The notes beneath the pieces were generated by a model. The model was not told the origin of the DNA. It made no database searches and saw nothing but the letters and a program-made list of their open reading frames with translations. A DNA stretch of 64,000 bases from Planctomyces sp. (lineage in GTDB: Bacteria > Planctomycetota > Planctomycetia > Planctomycetales > Planctomycetaceae): the NCBI GenBank assembly GCA_016795105.1, contig JAEUIH010000011.1:115842-179841 (forward strand), in the 5' to 3' direction. Both the position numbers and the translations under genes were made by a program. Positions 55,950-64,000 of this stretch are shown here, one piece after another. Position 1 is the stretch's first letter; every line of letters begins with the position of its first letter.

Positions 55950-56288
55950 ATGGCAGTTCGCATTCGCATGAAGAAGATGGGACGAAAACATCGCCCATTC
56001 TTCCGGATCTGTATCATGGACGCTCGTGTACAGCGAGACGGCCGAGCAATTGAAGAAGTCGGCCTGTACGATCCATCGATTCAGGATAAGGCACGCCGTG
56101 TCTCCCTGAATATGGAGCGTGTTGACTATTGGTTGTCGGTTGGTGCTCAGCCGAGTGAAAAAGTCAACGCGTTGATCCGCAAGGTGCGGTCAAATCGGTT
56201 TGGAAGCCCCAAGGCTCCTCCGGCTCTGACACCACCAAAGGTAAAAGAAACAGCTGCACCGGCAGAACCTGCCGAAGCATCGGAATAA
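55950..56288 (+). CDS. rpsP: Ribosomal protein S16
   Basis: ATG 55950 gives MAVRIRMKKMGRKHRPFFRI, the canonical S16 start, then GRAIEEVGLYDPS, NMERVDYWLSVGAQPSE and a variable tail rich in Ala, Pro and Glu. The frame upstream of 55950 is a chance extension. It is 72 bases after ffh and 50 bases before trmD. Length 112 residues, slightly longer than in E. coli because of the tail. Confidence 0.97.
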   Translation: MAVRIRMKKMGRKHRPFFRICIMDARVQRDGRAIEEVGLYDPSIQDKARRVSLNMERVDYWLSVGAQPSEKVNALIRKVRSNRFGSPKAPPALTPPKVKETAAPAEPAEASE

Positions 56289-56338
56289 CGTTCGTTGGTT
56301 GAACGCAGTCCGGCGCATTTCCCAATAAGTTATCAGTC

Positions 56339-57046
56339 ATGCGATTCGACGTCCTGACTTTGTTTCCGGAGATTTTCGAGGGCTACCTCGGACAAAGTAT
56401 CCTGAAACTTGCAATTCAGCGCGGTCTGGTTGATGTACGTCTGCATAACTTCAGGGATTTTGCACCGGGTAAACACCACAAGGTGGACGATAAGCCATTT
56501 GGTGGTGGTCCGGGGATGTTGATCATGTGCCCGCCTGTCTTCGACTGTGTTGAAGCTGTGCAAAGCCAATGTGAAACGCCCGGTCGGTTGATCATGATGA
56601 CTCCTCAGGGAAGAACTCTTGATCAGTCGTTGGTAGAAGAGCTGGCGCAAATTCCCCGTTTGATGTTGCTGTGTGGCCGCTATGAAGGATTCGACGACAG
56701 AATCCGACAGGGCCTCGAGCCACTGGAAGTCTCCGTTGGCGACTTCATCTGTAACGGGGGTGAAGTGCCGGCAATGCTGATTATCGACACCGTGATCCGC
56801 CTCATCCCAGGGGTACTCGGTGACGAAACCAGCAGTCGATACGATTCTTTCAGCAGTTCAGGTTTATTGGAGCACCCTCAGTACACGCGGCCTCGCGAAT
56901 ACCGAGGGATGACAGTACCCGATGTTTTGCTGAACGGTGATCATAAGGCCATTGAAAAGTGGCAACAGGAACAGAGTCTTGCTCGCACTGCCGAACGTCG
57001 GCAAGACCTGCTCGGCAAAGCTTCTGGTGAAAATTTGAGTCATTAA
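56339..57046 (+). CDS. trmD: tRNA (guanine-N1)-methyltransferase TrmD
   Basis: A 235-residue SPOUT methyltransferase: MRFDVLTLFPEIFEGYLGQS, DDKPFGGGPGMLIMCPPV, LLCGRYEGFDDRI, VGDFICNGGEVPAMLIID and YTRPREYRGMTVPDVLLNGDH. It methylates N1 of G37 in tRNAs with GG at 36-37, which prevents frameshifting. The order rpsP-trmD-rplS is standard, but the usual rimM between rpsP and trmD is absent here. Confidence 0.97.
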   Translation: MRFDVLTLFPEIFEGYLGQSILKLAIQRGLVDVRLHNFRDFAPGKHHKVDDKPFGGGPGMLIMCPPVFDCVEAVQSQCETPGRLIMMTPQGRTLDQSLVEELAQIPRLMLLCGRYEGFDDRIRQGLEPLEVSVGDFICNGGEVPAMLIIDTVIRLIPGVLGDETSSRYDSFSSSGLLEHPQYTRPREYRGMTVPDVLLNGDHKAIEKWQQEQSLARTAERRQDLLGKASGENLSH

Positions 57047-57060
57047 GGAACGGGTTGGTC

Positions 57061-57450
57061 ATGAGAAATAATCTTCTCGATGTCGCAGAAAAGTCGAGCC
57101 TCCGAGCGGAGTCTCTGCAGTTCGCGATTGGCGATACGGTTGATGTTCACACAAGAATTCTGGAAGGCAACAAAGAGCGAATCCAGATTTTCAGCGGCGT
57201 TGTGATTGCTCGACGTGGCAGTGGCACGAGCGAAATGTTCATCGTTCGCCGAATTGTTCAGGGAGAAGGCGTTGAACGTATTTTCCCAGTGAACTCCCCT
57301 AAAATTGCTCAGATCGACGTGAAGCGTCATGCTCGCGTTCGACGTGCAAAACTGTTCTTTCTCCGCGAACGAACAGGCAAAGCCACTCGACTTCGCGAAC
57401 GCCGTGCCAAGCCGTGGGAAGCACAGGTTAGCGAAGGCGGCGGTAACTAA
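57061..57450 (+). CDS. rplS: Ribosomal protein L19
   Basis: The L19 fold is clear: FAIGDTVDVHTRILEGNKER, QIFSGVVIARRGSG, MFIVRRIVQGEGVERIFPVN, PKIAQIDVKRHARVRRAKLF. ATG 57061 gives MRNNLLDVAEKSSL; a TTG at 57055 is also open. The C-terminus has a short glycine-rich tail. It ends the ffh-rpsP-trmD-rplS run and is followed by a strong terminator. Confidence 0.97.
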   Translation: MRNNLLDVAEKSSLRAESLQFAIGDTVDVHTRILEGNKERIQIFSGVVIARRGSGTSEMFIVRRIVQGEGVERIFPVNSPKIAQIDVKRHARVRRAKLFFLRERTGKATRLRERRAKPWEAQVSEGGGN

Positions 57451-57502
57451 GTCCCCCCGCCATCAGGCGACTTAGCCCCCCAGAACTCGATCAAATCTAA
57501 AG

Positions 57503-57534
57503 AGTGTGGTGAGTCCTCAGCTCACCACACTTTT
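57503..57534 (+). terminator. Intrinsic terminator of the rplS operon
   Basis: A perfect 10-bp stem (gtgtggtgag at 57504-57513 with ctcaccacac at 57521-57530) and a 7-base loop is followed by TTTT. It lies 53 bases after the L19 stop and should end the ffh-rpsP-trmD-rplS message. Confidence 0.85.
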
Positions 57535-57542
57535 CGCTGCGC

Positions 57543-57570
57543 GTAGAATGGCTATTCCTGCCCGTCCCGC
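57543..57570. repeat. Family C repeat arm
   Basis: The string gtagaatggctattcctg then cccgtcccgc differs by a few bases from the left arm at about 50144-50171 (gtaggatgggcattcctg then accgtcccgc). Only one arm is present here. A C-run follows at 57573-57581. It lies between the L19 terminator and yraN. Confidence 0.6.
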
Positions 57571-57680
57571 CTGCCCCCCCCACAGCACTCTTACTAGCAA
57601 CTCCCGCGCCTCCCGCTAAACTACCCTTAGGCACACAACCAAAAGCACCCATGCAGAGGTGTTGCTCGGGAGGTCGACAG

Positions 57681-58082
57681 ATGCGCATTCCAAACTTGTT
57701 TCGCCGTTGGCTGGGAAATCGAGGGGAAGCTGCATCGGCAGAATTCCTTGAATCTTTGGGGTACCGGATTATTGCCCGGCAGTTCCGAACGATTCATGGA
57801 GAAGTCGATTTGATTGCACTCGACGGCGTGACTGTCGTCTTCATTGAAGTGAAGACCAGAAGTTCTCAGCACAAAGGGCAGCCATTCGAAGCCGTCAACG
57901 CTGTCAAACAGCGAAAGCTGACATTGGCGGCCCTTGTCTGGTTAACGCAGAACCGACGTTTGAACCAGTCTGTTCGGTTTGACGTACTGTCATTGATTTG
58001 GACCGAAGGGGCTGCAAAGCCGGAAATCCAGCATTTCCGCAACGCATTTGAGGCAGTTGGCTTTCAGCAGATGTATCGTTAG
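57681..58082 (+). CDS. YraN family (UPF0102) nuclease-like protein
   Basis: A 133-residue protein of the restriction-endonuclease-like fold: GNRGEAASAEFLESLGYRIIAR, then HGEVDLIALDGVTVVFIEVKTR, which contains the E-x-D ... E-V-K pattern of the YraN active site. Length is typical (about 120-130). GGAGG lies eight bases before ATG 57681, which settles the start against one at 57651. The cellular role of YraN is not established; it is often near rplS and rnhB. Confidence 0.92.
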   Translation: MRIPNLFRRWLGNRGEAASAEFLESLGYRIIARQFRTIHGEVDLIALDGVTVVFIEVKTRSSQHKGQPFEAVNAVKQRKLTLAALVWLTQNRRLNQSVRFDVLSLIWTEGAAKPEIQHFRNAFEAVGFQQMYR

Positions 58083-58177
58083 CAGGTTCCGGCAGCCTCA
58101 AAAAGAGGTCTGGCAGCGAAACTGAGGAATCGATAATCTTCCACCGTGAATCCGGGAATCATTGCGCATGGTGCTGT

Positions 58178-58225
58178 GATTCCCGGCGGTTTTAGGTGGT
58201 TTCCGGCTATGGATTGCCGGGAATC
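58178..58225. other. Hairpin upstream of the TIGR03009 gene
   Basis: Ten perfect paired bases (gattcccggc at 58178-58187 with gccgggaatc at 58216-58225) flank 28 bases of unpaired sequence; a near copy of the arm (gaatccgggaatc) precedes it at 58148-58160. There is no T-run. It may be part of a repeat or an RNA structure in the 5' region of the gene at 58288. Confidence 0.4.
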
Positions 58226-58287
58226 CATCAGATGGATCCGAAAACACCCAGTACTTTGTGACGATCTTCGTCATCGGAAGGAGTCCG

Positions 58288-59631
58288 ATGTTGCGATCTT
58301 TTATCACTTCATCGCGTGCAGTATCATTCGTGGTACTTGCAGGACTATCACTTTCAGCTTCGACTGCGTTTTCGCAGACAAAGGCGAATCCGCAAACACG
58401 GCAGCAGGGATCGCAGCAGCAGGCAAAGCCACAGGGAACGGCATCCCGTCCCTCTGGAGGCACTGGCACGCAGACTGCTCGACCTACAGCACCAGGGGGA
58501 AATGAGCCCTCGACGAATTCCGGTCGCGTGAGTCTCGGAAGCACCGGCCAGGGGAATGCGCCAACATCGAATACCGGAGAAGGCGTGCCCGTCCGCCCCG
58601 TATCTGTTCAGGAAGAGCTGAAAGCAGAGCTCAATCAGCGAATCAAAGCTTTGCCTCCCGGGATGTATCAACTCCTGGATGAATGGCACCAATCCAGTTC
58701 AGAGATTGATCGACTTGAAGGTGGCCACCTTCGGCGAGTTTACGACACGGTTTTCAAAGTGGAGTACATGTCGAACGGAAAGTTCTACTATGAGAAGCCG
58801 GACAAGGGGCGCCTTGATGTCACTCCTATGAAAATCGATGCCGAACTACTGGCGGCTCGCGAGAACGGCAGTGTTCCGGCAATGAAAGACAAAGATGGCA
58901 AAGTATTCGCAGTTAAGTCTGACAAGAACGAACAGTGGGTCTGCGACGGTCAAAGGATCTATCAGATTCATGTAGATACGAAAGAGGCGGAGATCATGGC
59001 TCTGCCTGCAGGCATGGGAGGCGTCAATATCATGGACAGCCCTCTGCCATTTTTGTTTGGGATCCCCGCGGACAAAGCTGTTGACCGGTTTGACCTGACA
59101 TTTTCAAAACCGTTTGACCGACAATCCGGATTTGCAAGGATCAAGGCGCTTTCCCGACATGATGGTGACAAGCAGAACTGGTCATCAGCAGAGATCATTC
59201 TTGAACTAAAAACCATGCTTCCTTCTGCAGTTCGAATATACGACCCAGCGGGCACAAAGATCACTTCATACACGTTTACCGAATTAAAAGTGAATGAAAA
59301 AGACTGGTTTCGACTGCCGGGTGCCCGCAATGTGTTTGCGCCAGACCTCAGAGGTTACAAGACAAACGTCATTCAGGATTCTCCGATGATTCCGAATGTC
59401 GAAGGGATGGCCTATCAGGATGCTGTCATTCAACTGGAACGCGTCGGCATGAAGGGGAAAGGCGATAATAAGAATATCTTTCTGGATAAAGGTGCTCCGG
59501 CAGTTCGCACAGAGGATGTGTTTCGAGTTCAGAAGCAGACTCCTGCGGCAGGCACCCCGGTGCAACCGGGTCAGGAAGTACGCCTGACCCTGTTCACGGA
59601 AATGAAAACCGGAGAAGCCCGCCAAAAGTAA
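58288..59631 (+). CDS. TIGR03009 protein with C-terminal PASTA-like domain
   Basis: A signal peptide (RAVSFVVLAGLSLSASTAFS) is followed by a Gln/Pro/Gly-rich linker of about 80 residues, then a LolA-like core with TIGR03009 features (DEWHQSSSEIDRLEGGHLRR, VEYMSNGKFYYEKPDKG, EQWVCDGQRIYQIH). The last 80 residues look like a PASTA repeat (PNVEGMAYQDAVIQLERVG, then QTPAAGTPVQPGQEVRLTLF). GGAAGGAG ends four bases before ATG 58288 and fixes the start. The core probably binds a lipoprotein or lipid outside the cytoplasm; PASTA modules bind cell wall fragments or mediate dimers. Confidence 0.85.
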   Translation: MLRSFITSSRAVSFVVLAGLSLSASTAFSQTKANPQTRQQGSQQQAKPQGTASRPSGGTGTQTARPTAPGGNEPSTNSGRVSLGSTGQGNAPTSNTGEGVPVRPVSVQEELKAELNQRIKALPPGMYQLLDEWHQSSSEIDRLEGGHLRRVYDTVFKVEYMSNGKFYYEKPDKGRLDVTPMKIDAELLAARENGSVPAMKDKDGKVFAVKSDKNEQWVCDGQRIYQIHVDTKEAEIMALPAGMGGVNIMDSPLPFLFGIPADKAVDRFDLTFSKPFDRQSGFARIKALSRHDGDKQNWSSAEIILELKTMLPSAVRIYDPAGTKITSYTFTELKVNEKDWFRLPGARNVFAPDLRGYKTNVIQDSPMIPNVEGMAYQDAVIQLERVGMKGKGDNKNIFLDKGAPAVRTEDVFRVQKQTPAAGTPVQPGQEVRLTLFTEMKTGEARQK

Positions 59632-59678
59632 CGATCATGCTCCACCATGATGATGTGCATGAACTCTCAACTAATTGA

Positions 59679-60470
59679 TTACTGAAGTGCTTTCACCTCG
59701 TCGGGAAGCGTAAACTTCCTGTCATCAATGGGTTTGTTGAATTCCACCGATTGAATCTTCATTTCCTGAGTCAAGCCCTGCATCTTTTGAACAATTCGAA
59801 ACGGAACCTTGAGACCACCGGCATCGCGGTAGTCTGAGATTTCCGTTTCGACTTCAATTTCGCCCATTGGAGTTTCCTGCGTCGCCACAGTTGCAACCAT
59901 GAGACCGGTTTTTGCAGAGTAATACCGTTTCTCGGGTTGACCAATCCGCTTGGTGAGGGTGACTTCGTAGCATGTCTCGCCGCCGATCTCTTTTGTGCCA
60001 GTTCGCTCCATAGACTTGAAGTATTTGGATGGATCTCCGGCTGACTGCAGGTCGGACTTCTCCAGCATTGAAGCAGCTTCGGTCCCTTCGAGAATTCTGA
60101 CGCCCTGGATTGATGAGACTTCCCAGGCCACATCACCGCTGACCCCTCGTCGAGTCGTTCCGACCTGCTTCATGTCGATCTCCGCAAGCATTTTGCCTTT
60201 ACCTGCCTGGTAAATGGCCAGATCGATTGTGATCTGCAAAGCACTGATTTGCATACTGGCCTTCGTCGTCTGGGTCTTCACAGCGGAGTACCGTTCCTTT
60301 CCGCCTGTGACTTCAATGAAACGTTCGACAATGGCTTTCCCGTCAGGAGTCTTTGATTCGTCCACCGACAAAACGGGTTCAGCTGCATTCAGTCCTGCAA
60401 CGGCAGGCTGAATCAGAGCGATTCCAATCACACCGGAAGCGAAAAACCTCTTCAAGAAAATCCCTGTCAT
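59679..60470 (-). CDS. LolA-like outer membrane lipoprotein-sorting protein
   Basis: A 263-residue secreted protein with a signal peptide (FFASGVIGIALIQPAVAG). DGKAIVERFIEVTGGKERYSAV is the typical opening of this group, followed by strand patterns with QTPMGEIEVETEISDYRDAGG and VPFRIVQKMQGLTQEMKIQSVE, seen in LolA/VioE-like unclosed barrels. These proteins bind lipid-modified proteins or hydrophobic ligands; the exact partner is unknown. It is convergent with the TIGR03009 gene, 47 bases apart, and divergent from the DUF1559 gene. Confidence 0.8.
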   Translation of the reverse strand: MTGIFLKRFFASGVIGIALIQPAVAGLNAAEPVLSVDESKTPDGKAIVERFIEVTGGKERYSAVKTQTTKASMQISALQITIDLAIYQAGKGKMLAEIDMKQVGTTRRGVSGDVAWEVSSIQGVRILEGTEAASMLEKSDLQSAGDPSKYFKSMERTGTKEIGGETCYEVTLTKRIGQPEKRYYSAKTGLMVATVATQETPMGEIEVETEISDYRDAGGLKVPFRIVQKMQGLTQEMKIQSVEFNKPIDDRKFTLPDEVKALQ

Positions 60471-60726
60471 TTGTTATATCCCTGCATCTATCGAGTCACT
60501 CTGATGTCGCGAACCGCCGCGTCTCAGCAACTCTGAGTCGAGATATGATGACAGATCCGACATGCGGGAGGGAAGCGAGTGATAAGTGATAGAGGGTCGC
60601 GACTTCTTAAAGTTGCAGAAGTTTCAGGCAAATCGGTCTTCACTCGGACTCTTCATATCGGTCCTCCCAAAAGAACCAATCGATCGGACGGAAACAAACG
60701 CGGCGGATATTGTTCCGAGGTGTGAA

Positions 60727-62556
60727 ATGAAGAAGCTTTCGTCGTATGTGAAGTTGACAGCTTTTCTGATCGTGGTTTGGCTGATCGTTTGGGTGGTTGC
60801 CGAAATTGTTGAACGACGCGTGTCGACCACCCGGCGGGCGAATACGAAGATTGACGTTGAACTGATTATGCAGGCCATGCATCAATATCATGACATCCAT
60901 GGCCAATTTCCTCCGGCATTCGTTGTTGGCCCCGACGGACAGCGATGGCACAGCTGGCGAGCACTTCTGCTTCCGATTCTGGATCCTGAACTTGGTCGTC
61001 AATATCGTCTGGATGAACCATGGAACGGCCCCCATAACAGCGCACTGCTGGCTTCTGCGCCGGCCGTATTTCAGTCCGACTGCGTTCAGCCACAAGACGG
61101 AGTCACCAGCTACTTTGCCGTTGTTGGTCGGAAAACGATGTGGCCCGCAGATCAGTCCCTTTCGATGCGACAGATTTGCGACGGAACATCGAACACACTT
61201 GTTGTCGTTGAAGACTCGAGGAGCGATATTCGGTGGCTGGAGCCTCGCGATTTCGTCGTGGGAGAGTTCTATGAATCCCTGTATCACGGAGAGCCCTGGA
61301 ACAGAGGAGGCGGCCGGACGGTCGGACTGGCTGATGGTACGACAAGGTTTCTTGCGACGGACATCAGGCGCGATGTGATTGCCGGGCTTCTCACACCCTG
61401 CCTTGGGACCGATATGTACCGAGGCGCCAACTGGCCTGCGGATCTTTCGGAGCCCCCGCCGGAACAGAAACTCCGTGAACCAGTCGATATTGAAACACTT
61501 CATCAGACTCAGATTTTGGCCGCATCATCGATGAAGATGAATCCCGAACAGAATCAACTCTGGGCCGCAACGTTCCAAATGGTTTGGGATCAGTTGAAGA
61601 GTGATGCTGGAAGTCCGGTGATTCTCGGGACAACTAACGAAGTACTCGACCACCTGAATTCCTCCTCCTTTGATGAGGCGTCACTGTCATCCGCGACGAC
61701 TCTGATCGCACGCACGGGCGTGAGTCCGTCTGAAGATTCGGCTCTTTCTGCACAGTTGAGTGACCGGTTTCCGGGTGTGAGTGCTCCGATCAATACGATC
61801 GAACGAGCGCCCGGTCAGTGGGGACTCCGGCTTTATGCCATGATTCGAAAGTCGATGCCGTTCGAATCTGAGTTCGATCGTTTCCAGACACCGCTGAATT
61901 TCTCTGTCGGCCGTTCATCTTCTTCTGACACTGTTTCTCCAACAGTTCCTGTCGTCAGTTTCGGACAGGATCCAGAGCAGTCAACAGACGGCGATTCCAC
62001 CATCCCATACGGGCAGGTAGAAGTACTGGATGACCTCGGTGACGACAATTTCATCATTCAGCTGAACAGCACCAGTGACCAGCAGGATGCGATAGTATTG
62101 GGGCTGATTCCGCCTGAACAAACACTGGCAGCCACCTGGGATGTTGTTGCAGGCAGAATCGCAAACCCCAACCCAAAGCATCACCGAAGAATTCTCGAAG
62201 GCAACGAAACGCTGCAGATTCCGGTCCTCGACTTTTCACTTCAGAAGCACTTCCGTGAGCTGGAGAACCAATCGATCGACGGATTCAGCAATCCGGCAAC
62301 TCTGGAGCTGGCGTTTATGGATATTCGACTTCGACTGGACGAAACCGGTGCCGAATTTCAGAGCTCAGCAGAAGCAGGTGTCGTCGGAGAGTTTGGCGAA
62401 GATGAGCCCCCCGTGTACGAACCAGAACGCATCCGCCGACTCATATTCAACCGCAGTTTCTTCATCGCAATTAAAGAACGCAAAGGCACCCAGCCATGGT
62501 TCATAGCCTGGATCGCCAACAATGAACTCATGGAAACCCCCACCCCAAAACTCTAA
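60727..62556 (+). CDS. DUF1559-like membrane protein, long form
   Basis: A 609-residue protein with one N-terminal membrane segment (LTAFLIVVWLIVWVVAEIV) in place of the prepilin leader; there is no G-F-T-L-I-E cleavage site. The DUF1559-like region (about residues 35-240) contains NTKIDVELIMQAMHQYHDIHGQFPPAF, QICDGTSNTLVVVEDS and VGLADGTTRFLATDI. The remaining 360 residues are not recognised and are rich in Ser, Asp and Glu. ATG 60727 is chosen because the longer frame from 60586 has no hydrophobic start. It may be a surface or envelope component. Confidence 0.8.
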   Translation: MKKLSSYVKLTAFLIVVWLIVWVVAEIVERRVSTTRRANTKIDVELIMQAMHQYHDIHGQFPPAFVVGPDGQRWHSWRALLLPILDPELGRQYRLDEPWNGPHNSALLASAPAVFQSDCVQPQDGVTSYFAVVGRKTMWPADQSLSMRQICDGTSNTLVVVEDSRSDIRWLEPRDFVVGEFYESLYHGEPWNRGGGRTVGLADGTTRFLATDIRRDVIAGLLTPCLGTDMYRGANWPADLSEPPPEQKLREPVDIETLHQTQILAASSMKMNPEQNQLWAATFQMVWDQLKSDAGSPVILGTTNEVLDHLNSSSFDEASLSSATTLIARTGVSPSEDSALSAQLSDRFPGVSAPINTIERAPGQWGLRLYAMIRKSMPFESEFDRFQTPLNFSVGRSSSSDTVSPTVPVVSFGQDPEQSTDGDSTIPYGQVEVLDDLGDDNFIIQLNSTSDQQDAIVLGLIPPEQTLAATWDVVAGRIANPNPKHHRRILEGNETLQIPVLDFSLQKHFRELENQSIDGFSNPATLELAFMDIRLRLDETGAEFQSSAEAGVVGEFGEDEPPVYEPERIRRLIFNRSFFIAIKERKGTQPWFIAWIANNELMETPTPKL

Positions 62557-62732
62557 CCCAACCACCCTCTGAACCCAATAAAGGTGCCACGGACCGTTTT
62601 GTTAAAACAGGGTGTTTACAGGATTCATCGGCAGCCGGTATTGAACTGCGGAGTCTGGTTGACTGCGCGGTGGACTTGTGGTTTGTTGTTGCAAGTCGCG
62701 ATTTGGAGTTGAGCGGTCTCCTGCATCGTACG

Positions 62733-62819
62733 GACGCCTGCGGCTTGCCGCTAAACTCTCGCAGACGCCTGCGGCTCACCGTTAAACTTTCGCAGACGCC
62801 TGCGGCTTGCCGTTAAACT
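62733..62819. repeat. Three tandem 31-base repeats
   Basis: The unit gacgcctgcggcttgccg then taaactctcgca occurs at 62733, 62764 and, slightly shortened, 62795, with two or three changes between copies. Each includes a small hairpin (gcctgcggc) and a taaact element. It lies between the DUF1559-like gene and the transposase and may be a transposon end or a local repeat. The rest of the 272-base gap shows no gene. Confidence 0.75.
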
Positions 62820-62828
62820 CAATACCGT

Positions 62829-64000
62829 TCAATGAAGCATAACTATTGTCTGTTCAAAGGTTTTCGTTAACGGTTTTCGCTTGCGATCTTTGGGTCGGCA
62901 CTTTTTCCACCGGGACATTTTTCGTTTGATCACTCTCGGATTGATGCGGTTACGGCGTTTCGGAATTCGTTCCTGACTCATCTCCCAGATCAGTGCTGCG
63001 TACCATCCTGAGAACTTCTTTTCATCAGTTGGATCACACTCCGGCAGTCGTGTCGTGAGGATCTCGAAGCAGCCTTTGAATGACAGGCGGTCCACATCGA
63101 TGTTTGCTTCCGTCGCCGCTTCGAACATCAACGCTCGAGTCACGAAATGCGACAAAGACATTGCATATAATTCCTGTCTGAGCCCGTCTGTCGTTTCGCT
63201 CCGAAAGTTTGTTGTCTTCTCGGCGCGACAGCGGTCCTGGTGAGTTTTCTGTTCATCGAAGACGAGCTCTTGTTCCCAGCGTTCATGATATTCCATGATC
63301 AGTTCCATCGCTGGATACTCTTCAGGATCGAGCAGATTGGTGATCAGGCGATGGACTTCGCCATGCCCCACACGCTGGGGATCGTTGAGTTTGTACTCGA
63401 TCACGCGAACCAGAATTCCCTGCTTGTCGTGGACGCGATACCAGTTGCTTGGATAGACCTTCGCCAGAAACGATCCGTCGGCGTAGTACGTGATTGGATT
63501 GAACACCATCGACTTCTGGATGCGAACGAGCAGCTTGCAGCGTTCGTGCAGTGATTTCCAGTGATTATAGCTGTAGAATCCACGGTCCATGATCAGCAGA
63601 GCATCGTTCGGAATGTGTTCCCAAAGCGACTCGACCAACGACTTTTCGGAGTCACTCCAGCCACCGTAAACGAATGCCAATTCAACATGAGTTCCCAGTT
63701 CCACAAGGCTGACTTTACGAATCTGCGGGAATGGTGCTTTACCACGTCTTCCGGAAGAGCGTCCCCAGTGTTGATGGGCATCACAATCAGGGACATCCAG
63801 AACCGTACCGTCAATTCCGACTTTACGCAGCCCGCGATAGAACGCACCGGGGGTCTGTGGCGTTGCGAGGGGCCGCACCACAAGTTTGTGCAGTGCCTCA
63901 AGCGGTGCGCTGCCGAGTCGCTGACGTGCCATACACAGAGTCGATCGTGCAGGAGTCTGTTCGCTATGCTGCATCCGCCGACATGCCTTGTAGACCTGGC
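62829..64000 (-). mobile_element. IS4-family transposase, cut by the window edge
   Basis: The DDE transposase core is present: first Asp in GIDGTVLDVPD, second in LIMDRGFYSYNHW, and the Y-R-E-K signature YHERWEQELVFDEQK that carries the catalytic Glu. This places it in the IS4 family. The frame stays open to the right edge (codons for Q-V-Y-K-A-C-R-R precede the first ATG in view at 63974), so the N-terminus and one end of the element lie outside. The C-terminus is very basic. No terminal repeats could be defined. The catalytic residues look intact. Confidence 0.9.

Noticed and set aside
62733..62819. CRISPR array
   Set aside because: Only three directly adjoining 31-base units, no spacers, no cas genes.

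Overview
The window looks like a chromosome segment of a planctomycete (phylum Planctomycetota, probably order Planctomycetales). The evidence is a set of families largely confined to or strongly expanded in that phylum: DUF1559 pseudopilin-like proteins, a PSD1/DUF1549/DUF1553 cytochrome followed by a DUF1501 protein, a PVC-type CxxCH haem protein, TIGR03009, several sulfatases with a formylglycine-generating enzyme, and methanopterin-linked C1 genes of the formylmethanofuran type. Start sites often lack a strong Shine-Dalgarno and GTG/TTG starts occur. No rRNA or tRNA gene was seen.

Layout. 1-4.1 kb (minus strand): a compact set made of a cysteine-rich secreted peptide, a LolA-like/C39-peptidase/rhodanese membrane protein (split by a frameshift), a MauE-like membrane protein and a DUF1559 pseudopilin. 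4.5-9.3 kb: glycosyltransferase, MacB/LolD-type ABC ATPase, TolC-type outer-membrane protein and an unknown gene in one run. 9.3-22.3 kb: ceramidase-like hydrolase and sulfatase on minus; PSD1 cytochrome, DUF1501 and two alpha/beta hydrolases on plus; a membrane P-loop ATPase on minus. Repeat elements separate several of these genes. 22.7-29.3 kb: C1 operon with MoaD-like protein, aldehyde ferredoxin oxidoreductase, formylmethanofuran dehydrogenase subunits D, B and A, and formyltransferase Ftr. 29.3-36.4 kb (minus): GYF_2 protein, APH-like kinase overlapping rpoD, sat, scpA. 36.7-44.7 kb: outer-membrane proteins, a membrane-anchored formylglycine-generating enzyme with two small membrane proteins, a second sulfatase and a divergent AraC-type regulator. 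44.8-50 kb (minus): PaiB and GNAT pair, large HEAT/CxxCH haem protein, DUF374 acyltransferase. 50-51.3 kb: gene-poor, but with a good promoter and a strong intrinsic terminator about 390 bases apart, a candidate noncoding RNA. 51.3-62.6 kb: FabH-like synthase, GT-C-like membrane protein, the housekeeping run ffh-rpsP-trmD-rplS (no rimM), yraN, a TIGR03009/PASTA protein, a LolA-like protein and a second DUF1559 protein. The right edge cuts an IS4-type transposase.

How it works together. The sulfatases need a formylglycine made by the enzyme at 39.3-40.5 kb, and with the ceramidase-like, PSD1/DUF1501 and hydrolase genes they fit breakdown of sulfated or complex glycans and lipids outside the cytoplasm. 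The C1 operon carries the formyl-H4MPT to formylmethanofuran to CO2/formate steps; subunit C and the earlier enzymes are not in the window. The left-edge cluster is the best candidate for an undescribed system: a secreted disulfide-rich peptide made next to a C39-type protease and two sulfur/disulfide-related membrane proteins. Several families of dispersed hairpin repeats sit between convergent genes or beside operons.
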